A stretch of DNA of 6,346 nt from an uncultured Methylobacter sp. (GTDB lineage: Bacteria > Pseudomonadota > Gammaproteobacteria > Methylococcales > Methylomonadaceae). Shown piece by piece: positions 1-6,046 of this stretch. The notes under the pieces are model-generated. The model did not search any database and had not been told where the DNA came from. It saw only the letters and a program-made list of their open reading frames with translations. The translations under genes were made by a program, and so were the position numbers. The stretch's first letter is position 1. The number at the start of each line of letters is the position of its first letter. The DNA lies in contig CAIKYI010000638.1 in assembly GCA_903831545.1 (NCBI GenBank), positions 1 to 6,346 on the forward strand, in the 5' to 3' direction.

Positions 1-26
1 AAATATATATTCTCTGATCGCGTCAT
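1..26 (-). CDS. Possible 5' end of a gene running off the left edge
   Basis: An ATG on the minus strand at 26-24 opens a frame of eight complete codons (MTRSENIY) before the window ends. A purine-rich stretch, AAGGAAGG at 40-33, precedes it and could serve as a ribosome binding site; counted from its AAGGA core the spacer is nine bases. The start lies about 30 bases beyond the terminator hairpin at 54-82, where a new gene, or one controlled by that hairpin, could begin. Eight residues are too few to assign a family, and I do not recognise the protein. The reading rests only on the start codon and the upstream purines, so it could be chance. Confidence 0.3.
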
Positions 27-53
27 GACCTGCCTTCCTTGCTAAGTTAAACC

Positions 54-82
54 AAATAAAAAAGGGGGCATTATGCCCCCTT
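54..82 (-). terminator. Strong rho-independent terminator
   Basis: Positions 62-70 (AAGGGGGCA) and 74-82 (TGCCCCCTT) are perfect reverse complements, giving a nine-base-pair, G/C-rich stem with a three-base loop. On the minus strand the stem is followed directly by TTTTTTATTT (63-54), the classic terminator tail. On the plus strand the flank is TCTCCACA, so the signal points leftward. It would end any minus-strand transcript from the mini-ORF at 71-118, or read-through from the gene at 371-691. The stop codon of the mini-ORF (73-71) lies exactly in the loop. Confidence 0.85.
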
Positions 83-118
83 CTCCACATTAATTAATAG
101 GATTTTTTCATATAACAT
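71..118 (-). CDS. Candidate 15-codon small ORF or leader peptide
   Basis: This minus-strand ORF encodes MLYEKILLINVEKGA. It is preceded by AAGGAGGT at 134-127, which matches the full eight-base anti-Shine-Dalgarno complement; the core AAGGAGG is nine bases from the ATG. Six of the 15 residues are Leu, Ile or Val. The last codons (AAG GGG GCA) form one arm of the terminator hairpin and the TAA falls in its loop, so a translating ribosome would physically cover the hairpin. A second in-frame-independent ATG at 111-109 would give only five codons (MKKSY). I recognise no family. It may be a real small protein, a leader peptide controlling the gene that starts near 26, or the remnant of a deleted gene. 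The binding site is convincing; the product is not established. Confidence 0.35.
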   Translation of the reverse strand: MLYEKILLINVEKGA

Positions 119-126
119 CTCGAAAA

Positions 127-134
127 ACCTCCTT
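127..134 (-). promoter_or_regulatory. Perfect Shine-Dalgarno sequence before the mini-ORF
   Basis: The minus strand reads AAGGAGGT, complementary over all eight bases to the usual 3' end of 16S rRNA. It is a fuller match than any site in front of the pil genes. It stands nine bases (counting from AAGGAGG) before the ATG at 118-116, a normal distance, yet the ORF behind it has only 15 codons. Confidence 0.6.
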
Positions 135-150
135 CACTATAGAAAAATCA

Positions 151-167
151 CAGCATTTAACCTGCCA
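151..167 (-). promoter_or_regulatory. Candidate sigma-54 (-24/-12) promoter
   Basis: The minus strand at 167-152 reads TGGCAGGTTAAATGCT. Compared with the sigma-54 consensus TGGCACG-N4-TTGCW it matches 10 of 12 defined positions and keeps the diagnostic GG-N10-GC spacing. Transcription would start near 141, just before the Shine-Dalgarno at 134-127 and the mini-ORF, giving a transcript of roughly 85 bases ending at the hairpin. Sigma-54 controls pilin genes in Pseudomonas, but no pilin gene is present here. An alternative sigma-70-like -10 box (TAGAAT, minus strand at 193-188) lies upstream with only a poor -35 (ATGACG). Short motifs of this kind also arise by chance. Confidence 0.35.
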
Positions 168-370
168 TGCGGTTACTAAGGTATCGCATTCTACACTTTT
201 GTATTGATTGCGTCATATTTCCAAAGCAATAGAGCCCAAAGCTAATAAAACGAGAGATAACACCTAGAATTGATTAAACTTGGCATGCGTTGTGCTGCGC
301 CTTAGTTTTCTACGCGGGTTGAATGTTATCAGCCGGTAGCAGGGAACAAGGCTGCAGAACTTTAGCGGGG
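168..370. other. Non-coding spacer left of the DUF1640 gene
   Basis: Together with the mini-unit further left, about 300 bases separate the small coiled-coil gene from the first terminator. In this part I find only frames of fewer than 20 codons without binding sites on either strand, no tRNA-like fold and no long repeat. The sequence is AT-rich apart from a G/C-richer patch around 280-350. It could be a 3' untranslated region, upstream regulatory DNA for the mini-unit, or decayed sequence. Confidence 0.5.
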
Positions 371-691
371 TTAAATAACCGAGCTTAACTTAATTAACAG
401 CGCTGTAATAAGGGCAGTTTGCAACACGCCGACACCGACCACCCAACGAATTAAATCGGCTTTGGTTTCTGCTAGCTTCACTTCACTTTTAAGCTCAGAC
501 TCACGAAAGCGAGCATCAAGCGAATGATTAGTTACCAAATTATCCAAGTCAAAATCAAGACGCGCCTGTTCTAAGGTAGAGGCTGCCGCTTTTTTTTGTA
601 ACTTGGTAATCACTTCAGCTTGCTGGTCGCTGAAACCGGCGCTCTTTAATTCATTAAAAAATTCGTGTGTATCGAAAGCGATGGTTGACAT
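371..691 (-). CDS. Small DUF1640/CCDC90-like coiled-coil membrane protein
   Basis: This 106-residue protein starts FDTHEFFNELKSAGFSDQQA, a pattern typical of bacterial DUF1640 (CCDC90-type) proteins, in which a short amphipathic head recognising 'AGF..QQAE' is followed by a heptad-like helix. Residues 22-80 are mostly helical and charged, a likely coiled coil, and residues 82-102 form one hydrophobic membrane span at the C-terminus, leaving a very short tail. It is probably a tail-anchored inner-membrane protein. The bacterial members have no firmly known function; the related mitochondrial proteins are linked to calcium-uniporter and assembly roles, which should not be transferred. The start is supported by AGGAG at 703-699, seven bases before the ATG. 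It is transcribed in the same direction as the pil operon but is separated from it by a terminator, so it is likely an independent unit. An eight-A run encodes Lys33-Lys34. Family call is good; role unknown. Confidence 0.8.
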   Translation of the reverse strand: MSTIAFDTHEFFNELKSAGFSDQQAEVITKLQKKAAASTLEQARLDFDLDNLVTNHSLDARFRESELKSEVKLAETKADLIRWVVGVGVLQTALITALLIKLSSVI

Positions 692-830
692 GAGTAATCT
701 CCTGATATTTTTGGTAGTTTAGCAGGAATTTGACAACATAAAAAAACCGAGGTGATTAGTAAATTACCGGTATAGAGCGTTACTGTATTTTTTTATATCT
801 TCTTTTTTATAACACTTTGATTTTTAAATG
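692..830. other. AT-rich spacer holding the DUF1640 promoter region
   Basis: About 140 bases lie between the pilQ terminator and the DUF1640-like gene. They are very AT-rich and contain no ORF. A promoter for the leftward gene is expected here because the upstream operon is terminated. The minus strand has a good -35-like TTGTCA (735-730), but no -10 box at the right distance, so I do not assign a promoter. A weak hairpin followed by seven T's (771-740, minus strand) also lies here. Confidence 0.4.
699..703 (-). promoter_or_regulatory. Ribosome binding site of the DUF1640-like gene
   Basis: AGGAG on the minus strand, seven bases before the ATG at 691-689. It supports this start for the 106-residue protein. 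Confidence 0.65.
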
Positions 831-857
831 TACAAAACCGGGCATTGTGCCCGGTTT
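831..857 (-). terminator. Rho-independent terminator of the pil operon
   Basis: Positions 835-844 (AAACCGGGCA) and 848-857 (TGCCCGGTTT) form a perfect ten-base-pair stem with a three-base loop. On the minus strand the hairpin ends in TTTT and is followed by an AT-rich tail. It lies 22 bases beyond the pilQ stop codon, so pilQ appears to be the last gene of its transcript. The plus-strand flank (TTTATTTTA) is also T-rich, so it could work in both directions, though no plus-strand gene needs it here. Confidence 0.85.
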
Positions 858-879
858 ATTTTACTCCAAGTAGAAGCAC

Positions 880-3198
880 TCAATCGCTGGCTACATTATC
901 TTTTACAATTTTTGGTGTGACAAAGATCAATAATTCGCTCTTGGTCTTATTAACGAGTGAATTGGTAAATAAGAATCCGATGCCCGGCAAATCGGCAAAG
1001 AACGGAATTTTATTCTTGGTATTGGCATCAAGACCTTCATAAACGCCGCCTAGCACGATGGTTTCCCCATCTTCAACGAGTATCGAGGTTTTAATCTGCT
1101 TTTTATTGATCGGAAAATTACCCTGGGTATTTTTTGAAAAGTCGGGGGCATCCTTTTTGATCTCCAAATTCATGATCACCGAGCCACTCGGTGTAATCTG
1201 TGGCGTTGCATTTAACTCAAGTACCGCATCGATATAAGTCACTGTTGGCGGGCTATTTGCCGAGCCAGGTGTAGTCACCGGTAATTGCACACCCGAGGAC
1301 ATAACCGCCTTACAGCGATCCATGGTCATTACTCTGGGATTGGAGAGTATTTCACTTTTCCCTTCGAGTTGTAAGGCCTGAAGCTCAAGATTCAACACAT
1401 AATCGGCGCCTCTGGCCAGCGTCATACCCAACGCGCCAGGGGGGAATGCACTTATTGCTGTCGTTCCCAAACTAACCAACTGATCAGTCGTTGTAACCGC
1501 ACCAGTTGTGCTACTTCCTTGGGTTCCTGCTCCGCCTATGCCAAAATTCTTACCACCACCTGCACTACCCTGCTTTGCTGCACCAAACTTGACGCCTAAA
1601 GTTTCAGCGAAAGAGTCCTCGGCAATAACCACCCGCGCCTCTATCATCACCTGTTTTACAGGCACATCAAGCTTATGTATCAATTTTTTGATCTCTTCAA
1701 GTCGTTTTGCAGTCTCGTGTACAATTAATGTATTGGTTCTGGAATCAACGACTGCAGTTCCGCGATCAGAAAGCATAGAAAACTGATTGTCTTTTTTACT
1801 GAATGTTGTGGTAGTTTTCCCACCTTCTGGGGATGATGTTGCTTGTGTGGGTTGCATAGATTGCGAACTATTAGACTTTGCACTTGAAGAGGAACAATCC
1901 CCAAAAGTACCTGTATCTAAGCCATTCAGCAAATTTCTAAAATTTTCAGCCTTCGCGTAATTGATTTTAATATACTCAGGGACCAGCGGATCCAATTGAT
2001 CGACGACTCTCTGTGTTTCCTGCTGTTTCTGCTTGTAATCCTTGATTTTATCCAACGGTGAAATCAGCGTCACGTTGCCGGATTCAAACTTACCCAATTC
2101 CTTGGTCATCATGATAAAGTCCAGAGCTTCATCCCAGGGCACATCATCCAGCTTCAAGGTGATCGTGCCGGTCACATCATCGCCGGCAACTACGTTCTGT
2201 CCGGTAAATTCCGCAAGTATCGCGATAACGCTGCGCACTTCTATGCCCTGAAAATTTAAGGACAATCTGTCCCCGGTATATTGGGTACGCGACCTGTCCA
2301 GCGCATCCTTCTCTTCAACGCTTAACGGGCGAAACTCCACCGTCAATTGGCCATTAGCCTGAAACACCGAGTAATCGTACAAGGGATTTTGCATAGCCAC
2401 GGTAATGGTGGTTTCCTTGTTGGAGGAAACCGTATCGATAAACTTGACCGGGGTGGCAAACTCGGAAACATCCAGTCGTTTAGCCATACTCTCTGGCAAG
2501 CGGGTGTTTAGAAAACTGATGATGACTTTCCCGCCCTGTTCTTTGGAGTTGACGATGGTGTTCGGGTTAGCCAGAGTGACCAGGATGCGTCCTTCGCCCT
2601 TATCGCCACGCTTGAAATCAAAGCCGCTAATATCCTGTGCGGGTATTAAGGATGCAACCATCGCATTAGTCGATTTGATCGGAACAGACGCTGAAACAGG
2701 GCTTGCTGGCTTTGCAGCAAGAGGTCTCATACCGACGGCTGGCGCCGTTTTTTCCCGCATCAAAGTCAGCAGCACTTTATTGCCGATCACCTTGGTTTCA
2801 AACGGCGTTGCCTCAATCAGATTAACGACAACACGAACCCGTCCTGCGGCTTCCACCACATAAAGACTGCTCGCCGCGCCCTGATTGATCGGGTACATTT
2901 TCTTAGCCAATGCACTTTTTACACCGGCAAAGTCCAGCGCAATTCGTGCAGGGTTATCGGTTTTGAATATTTTAGGAGCAACGGCAGTTCCGCTCATCTC
3001 CATTTCAATCTGCAACTTATCGCTCGCCTGAGAAGCAAAATCAATACCGGTTAACGCCAGTTCATCGGCTCGAACCACCGTCATTTGGACTATAAATAAG
3101 CACAGACCTACAACCAGCTGAGCCGTTAATGACTGTGACCGCGAATTCATTCGCGCACTGTGGGTATTCACGATAACGCCGCCTTGTTTATTATTCAT
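880..3198 (-). CDS. pilQ: Type IV pilus outer-membrane secretin PilQ
   Basis: PilQ forms the outer-membrane ring through which the type IV pilus is extruded and retracted. The 772-residue protein has an N-terminal signal sequence with a hydrophobic core at about 28-42 and probable cleavage after VVRA (residue 44). Two AMIN peptidoglycan-binding domains follow (about 47-147 and 190-290), then an STN domain (about 310-384), a secretin N domain (about 405-513) interrupted by a Ser/Thr-rich insert (428-470), and the C-terminal secretin barrel (about 600-765). Recognisable secretin signatures are SNPRVMT, ELNATPQITPSG, VEDGETIVLGG and the closing LLIFVTPKIV. The ATG is supported by AGAGGA at 3210-3205, six bases upstream. 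It lies 16 bases after pilP and ends the operon before a terminator. Mature PilQ has only two cysteines, Cys435 in the insert and Cys629 in the barrel domain. Assignment is firm. Confidence 0.97.
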   Translation of the reverse strand: MNNKQGGVIVNTHSARMNSRSQSLTAQLVVGLCLFIVQMTVVRADELALTGIDFASQASDKLQIEMEMSGTAVAPKIFKTDNPARIALDFAGVKSALAKKMYPINQGAASSLYVVEAAGRVRVVVNLIEATPFETKVIGNKVLLTLMREKTAPAVGMRPLAAKPASPVSASVPIKSTNAMVASLIPAQDISGFDFKRGDKGEGRILVTLANPNTIVNSKEQGGKVIISFLNTRLPESMAKRLDVSEFATPVKFIDTVSSNKETTITVAMQNPLYDYSVFQANGQLTVEFRPLSVEEKDALDRSRTQYTGDRLSLNFQGIEVRSVIAILAEFTGQNVVAGDDVTGTITLKLDDVPWDEALDFIMMTKELGKFESGNVTLISPLDKIKDYKQKQQETQRVVDQLDPLVPEYIKINYAKAENFRNLLNGLDTGTFGDCSSSSAKSNSSQSMQPTQATSSPEGGKTTTTFSKKDNQFSMLSDRGTAVVDSRTNTLIVHETAKRLEEIKKLIHKLDVPVKQVMIEARVVIAEDSFAETLGVKFGAAKQGSAGGGKNFGIGGAGTQGSSTTGAVTTTDQLVSLGTTAISAFPPGALGMTLARGADYVLNLELQALQLEGKSEILSNPRVMTMDRCKAVMSSGVQLPVTTPGSANSPPTVTYIDAVLELNATPQITPSGSVIMNLEIKKDAPDFSKNTQGNFPINKKQIKTSILVEDGETIVLGGVYEGLDANTKNKIPFFADLPGIGFLFTNSLVNKTKSELLIFVTPKIVKDNVASD

Positions 3199-3204
3199 TT
3201 GATA

Positions 3205-3210
3205 TCCTCT
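3205..3210 (-). promoter_or_regulatory. Ribosome binding site of pilQ
   Basis: AGAGGA on the minus strand, in the 16-base pilP-pilQ gap and six bases before the pilQ ATG. It fixes the start at 3198 instead of the internal Met17. pilQ is the only pil gene here with a ribosome binding site outside the preceding reading frame. Confidence 0.65.
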
Positions 3211-3214
3211 TGCC

Positions 3215-3787
3215 TTACTCTGTCAACGTTATTGAAGTGGGTTGTTCACGCCATGTCCCCGGTTTATCAGAGACTATTTCCATCAATTCAATTTTGTCGC
3301 TGACTATCCGTATGATTTTTCCGTAATTTTTACCCATATAATTCCCGACCTTAACGCGATAAACGGTGCCGTCACTCGCTTTTACCAAGCCCCACAAACC
3401 CGATTTCATATTTACAGTTCCTACCATTCTCAGGCCATCCAACGGAAAATTCTCCAATTCTTCTTTGCGCCGGTTGGTATCCGGCTTTATGCCACTACCG
3501 GCAGAAACATCAACGCCCTGGGCCTGTTCCGGTTGTTCCAGAGCCTTAAAAGGGTCTCGGAGGCTTTCCGGTTTAAACATAAAAGGTTCGATAAGCTTGA
3601 CTTCAGGCAACGGTTTGATGGGCTCTTTGGGCCTGAGCTTCACTTCCGAGATATAACGATTCAAGTCTGAAAAATCATCATTGCCACAACCAGCCAATAA
3701 AGCCATTAAAACCACGCAACCTAGCTGTGCACCAAGGCGCGCTTGTGATGCCCAGGGCAAAGTCATTAATAATTTAGAGTAATCCAT
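3215..3787 (-). CDS. pilP: Type IV pilus lipoprotein PilP
   Basis: PilP is the inner-membrane lipoprotein that connects the PilN-PilO dimer to the periplasmic domains of the PilQ secretin. The 190-residue product has an N-terminal hydrophobic segment ending in the lipobox LLAGC, with Cys34 as the lipidated residue. A proline- and charge-rich linker (about 45-110) contains the RDPF motif seen in PilP proteins. The conserved C-terminal beta domain (about 115-185) includes LDGLRMVGT, LWGLVKASDGTVYRVKVGNYMG and a terminal W-R-E-P pattern. The ATG overlaps the pilO stop in TAATG, which supports translational coupling and this start, although the 33-residue leader is rather long and Met8 would also leave a workable lipoprotein signal. 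A G-rich GGGGG about ten bases upstream is the likely binding site. Family assignment is firm. Confidence 0.96.
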   Translation of the reverse strand: MDYSKLLMTLPWASQARLGAQLGCVVLMALLAGCGNDDFSDLNRYISEVKLRPKEPIKPLPEVKLIEPFMFKPESLRDPFKALEQPEQAQGVDVSAGSGIKPDTNRRKEELENFPLDGLRMVGTVNMKSGLWGLVKASDGTVYRVKVGNYMGKNYGKIIRIVSDKIELMEIVSDKPGTWREQPTSITLTE

Positions 3788-4413
3788 TACTTTTGCCCCC
3801 GTTTCTTTTTAGCTACAGCCGTCGTTGCTTCGTCACCACCTTCATTATAGGTTTTAACCAATGCCGTCATTTTCATTTTCCCGGATTTATCGTCTTTGCC
3901 CGGGGGAATAATAGCAACGTCGTGTACGGTAACAATACGGGGTAGCGAAGCCAAGCCGCTGACAAACAGCGCCAATTCCTCATATTTGCCGATAACTTCG
4001 ATATTGATGGGCAGCTCGGAATAAAAGTCTTTGCGAACCGCCGGCCCCGGCTTGAATAATCTAAATTCCAGGCCACTGGCCAAGCCGGTCTGGGAAATAT
4101 CAATCAACAAACTGGCGACTTCTTCTTTGGTCGGCATTTGCCGAATCATGTCTTCCAGCTGTGTTTCGATTTGCGCCAGCTGATCCTGATAATCAGGAAG
4201 ATTGATTGATTTTTTTTGCTTTACCTCAAAGGTCTGCCGTAACTCAGCTTCTTTGGCTTTAGACACATCAAGCTCTGCCAACTGGCCAACCGTATCAAAA
4301 TAAATACCGGCTCCAAACACTACGGCACAGATTGTTGAGATTGTTGCCGCCTGAATGACCAAAGGCCAAGCGCCGGCCTGATTAGGATCCCAATTAATTT
4401 CTGAAAGATTCAT
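3787..4413 (-). CDS. pilO: Type IV pilus inner-membrane protein PilO
   Basis: PilO pairs with PilN in the inner membrane and, with PilP, forms the alignment complex between the cytoplasmic PilM ring and the PilQ secretin. The 208-residue protein has a short cytoplasmic N-terminus (INWDPNQAGAWP, typical of PilO), one membrane helix at about 17-38, a coiled coil at about 42-96, and a ferredoxin-like periplasmic domain from about 97 to 190. Typical PilO stretches are PTKEEVASLLIDISQTG, the following GLEFRLFKPG, and ELPINIEVIGKYEEL. It ends in a basic, probably disordered tail (KKKRGQK). The ATG overlaps the pilN stop (TAATG) and the pilO stop overlaps the pilP start in the same way. Length and order match the standard operon. 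Assignment is firm. Confidence 0.96.
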   Translation of the reverse strand: MNLSEINWDPNQAGAWPLVIQAATISTICAVVFGAGIYFDTVGQLAELDVSKAKEAELRQTFEVKQKKSINLPDYQDQLAQIETQLEDMIRQMPTKEEVASLLIDISQTGLASGLEFRLFKPGPAVRKDFYSELPINIEVIGKYEELALFVSGLASLPRIVTVHDVAIIPPGKDDKSGKMKMTALVKTYNEGGDEATTAVAKKKRGQK

Positions 4414-4985
4414 TACTTACCCCCAGCCTCTGCTTGCGCATTTTTATTACCTTGCTTGGTACGCATCGTGAAATCACTTAATTGTTCCGGATTGACTTTG
4501 TTAGCGGACTGGATCACATCAAGCGTGGGAACCTTGAGCCAGCTCGACGCCTCTATCGCTCTCATAAACGCAGAAATACGCGCATTGGACTGTGATTTGC
4601 CCTCGAAAGTCAGGTCACTACCAATCTGGGTAAACTTGGTCAGAAAAACTCCGTCCGGCGTAACTCTTGGAAGCTCATCAAACAAATGCACAATTTCGGG
4701 ACGACTTTCCTGAAGTTTGTGAATCAGTTCAATTTTGGTGAGCAATTTGGCTTTTTGTTCTTCAATGGTTTTGATTTGGGCGATTTTTATATCCAATAAC
4801 GCGATTTCATCCTGAATTAATTTGTTCCTTTGTTCCTGATATTCCTTAAGTCCTTCAATATACAAATGCACGCCGCCAAAAACCAGCGCTGTACATAACA
4901 CTGCAACGCCAATGGCATTGACAAAATCCTGCTGTTTTTGTGCCCGCAGCTCTTCTCGCCAGGGGAGTAAATTGATTTTTGGCAT
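4413..4985 (-). CDS. pilN: Type IV pilus inner-membrane protein PilN
   Basis: PilN is a bitopic inner-membrane protein whose cytoplasmic tail docks into PilM and whose periplasmic part pairs with PilO. The 190-residue product begins with MPKINLLPWREELR, the conserved PilM-binding INLLPWR motif. One membrane helix follows (about 22-43), then a long charged coiled coil (about 45-95) and a small ferredoxin-like domain (about 96-175) containing LFDELPRVTPDGVFLT and FEGKSQSNARISAFMR. The tail is Ala/Gly/Lys-rich. The start codon overlaps the pilM stop in TAATG, and a GAGGAG sequence inside the end of pilM, nine bases upstream, is the probable binding site. These features and the flanking genes leave little doubt. 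Confidence 0.97.
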   Translation of the reverse strand: MPKINLLPWREELRAQKQQDFVNAIGVAVLCTALVFGGVHLYIEGLKEYQEQRNKLIQDEIALLDIKIAQIKTIEEQKAKLLTKIELIHKLQESRPEIVHLFDELPRVTPDGVFLTKFTQIGSDLTFEGKSQSNARISAFMRAIEASSWLKVPTLDVIQSANKVNPEQLSDFTMRTKQGNKNAQAEAGGK

Positions 4986-6046
4986 TAGTCAAAACTCCTC
5001 AAGGCTAAACCACAGGCAATCATCATGGCCGAAGCATCATTGCTTAAGGCATGAGGCTTTACTTTCTGGGCCAGGGCCATATTGATGAAAGGATTAGCGA
5101 TTACGACAGGAACACTTACTGTTTGTTGCGCCAGTTTGTCAATTCCGGGTATTGAGGAACATCCACCGGCCAGAATAAGACTGTCAATACGTCTGTTGGC
5201 ACTGGATGAAACGAAAAACTGCAGTGCCCGCTGCACCTGTTGCACCATTTGTCTTTTAAAAGGTTCAAGTACATCAGCATTATAATTGTCAGGCAGGCCG
5301 CCCACTTTTTTGGCCATGCCTGCCTCTTCATAGGTCAGGCCGTAACGGCGCTGAATCTCTTCAGTCAACTGTTTGCCGCCAAAGCTCTGCTCTCTTGTAT
5401 ACACGGTACGGGAATTATATAAAACATTAAGCGTGGTCATGGTTGCACCGATATCGACGATAGCAACGGTTTGATTTTCTGCGGCATCGGCTAGCTGATC
5501 CCTTAACAGGACAAAGGCGTTTTCTATGGCAAAAGCTTCAACATCGACAATTCTGGCTTTTAAACCCGCTTTTGCCAAGGCATCGACCCGATCCTGGATT
5601 ATTTCTTTTCTTGAAGCCGCAAACAGTACATTGACCATTTCCGAGTTGTTTTCATTTTCACCCAGCACTTCAAAATCAAAATTTACTTCATCCAGCGAAT
5701 AAGGCACATACTGGTCTGCCTCAACCATGATCTGCTCTTCCAGCTCATCGTCAGATAATTCAGCAGACATCGGTATGACTTTTGTCATGACCGAAGATCC
5801 TGCAACAGCAACAGAGGCTTGCTTGAGCTTGGTCCCCGACTGCTTTAAGGCAATTTTTATGGTGTCCGCTATCACATCAATATTTGCAATATTTTTATCA
5901 ATGACCGCATCTTCCGGTAAAGGCACGACTGCATAACCTTCAACACGGTAACGAGCGCCAACTTTACTTAGTTCAAGTAATTTAATAGCCGCCGTACTAA
6001 TATCGATACCAAGAACAGCACTCTGTTTTTGACTAAACCAACTCAT
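4985..6046 (-). CDS. pilM: Type IV pilus assembly actin-like ATPase PilM
   Basis: PilM is a cytoplasmic actin-fold protein that binds ATP and the N-terminal tail of PilN, forming the cytoplasmic base of the alignment complex. The 353-residue product shows the actin-fold signatures in order: phosphate-1 motif LGIDISTAAIKLLEL (about 12-26), phosphate-2 motif VDIGATMTTL (about 197-206) and adenosine motif LAGGCSSIPG (about 292-301). EEQIMVEADQYVPYSLDEV at about 103-121 is also typical of PilM. I chose the ATG at 6046 because it gives the usual start, MSWF followed shortly by GIDIS, at nearly the family's normal length of about 354, and has AAGGG seven bases upstream. An in-frame ATG at 6076 would add ten residues but has no binding site at a usable distance. 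It is the first gene of the operon. Assignment is firm; the start is slightly uncertain. Confidence 0.95.
   Translation of the reverse strand: MSWFSQKQSAVLGIDISTAAIKLLELSKVGARYRVEGYAVVPLPEDAVIDKNIANIDVIADTIKIALKQSGTKLKQASVAVAGSSVMTKVIPMSAELSDDELEEQIMVEADQYVPYSLDEVNFDFEVLGENENNSEMVNVLFAASRKEIIQDRVDALAKAGLKARIVDVEAFAIENAFVLLRDQLADAAENQTVAIVDIGATMTTLNVLYNSRTVYTREQSFGGKQLTEEIQRRYGLTYEEAGMAKKVGGLPDNYNADVLEPFKRQMVQQVQRALQFFVSSSANRRIDSLILAGGCSSIPGIDKLAQQTVSVPVVIANPFINMALAQKVKPHALSNDASAMMIACGLALRSFD

Noticed and set aside
281..300. G/C-rich patch suggesting an inverted repeat or RNA fold
   Set aside because: Pairing breaks after three base pairs and needs wobbles, so it is not a supportable hairpin.
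369..380. GGTTAAATAACC palindrome at the end of the DUF1640-like gene
   Set aside because: A five-base AT-rich stem with no T tail is too weak for a terminator and too short to call an operator.
730..735. TTGTCA as the -35 of a promoter for the DUF1640-like gene
   Set aside because: No -10-like hexamer lies 16-18 bases downstream; the nearest candidate, TAAACT, is only nine bases away.
740..771. Hairpin-like sequence followed by seven T's on the minus strand, resembling a second terminator
   Set aside because: The stem is only about six pairs with a bulge and a 12-base loop, far weaker than the hairpin at 831-857.
845..3670. Plus-strand open frames opposite pilQ and pilP, up to 152 codons
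   Set aside because: They lie antisense to well-supported genes, lack convincing binding sites and show no recognisable domain; they follow from the codon use of the minus-strand genes.
4456..5936. Plus-strand and other-frame open stretches opposite or inside pilM, pilN and pilO
   Set aside because: All overlap genes identified by clear family motifs, and none has a recognisable protein pattern.
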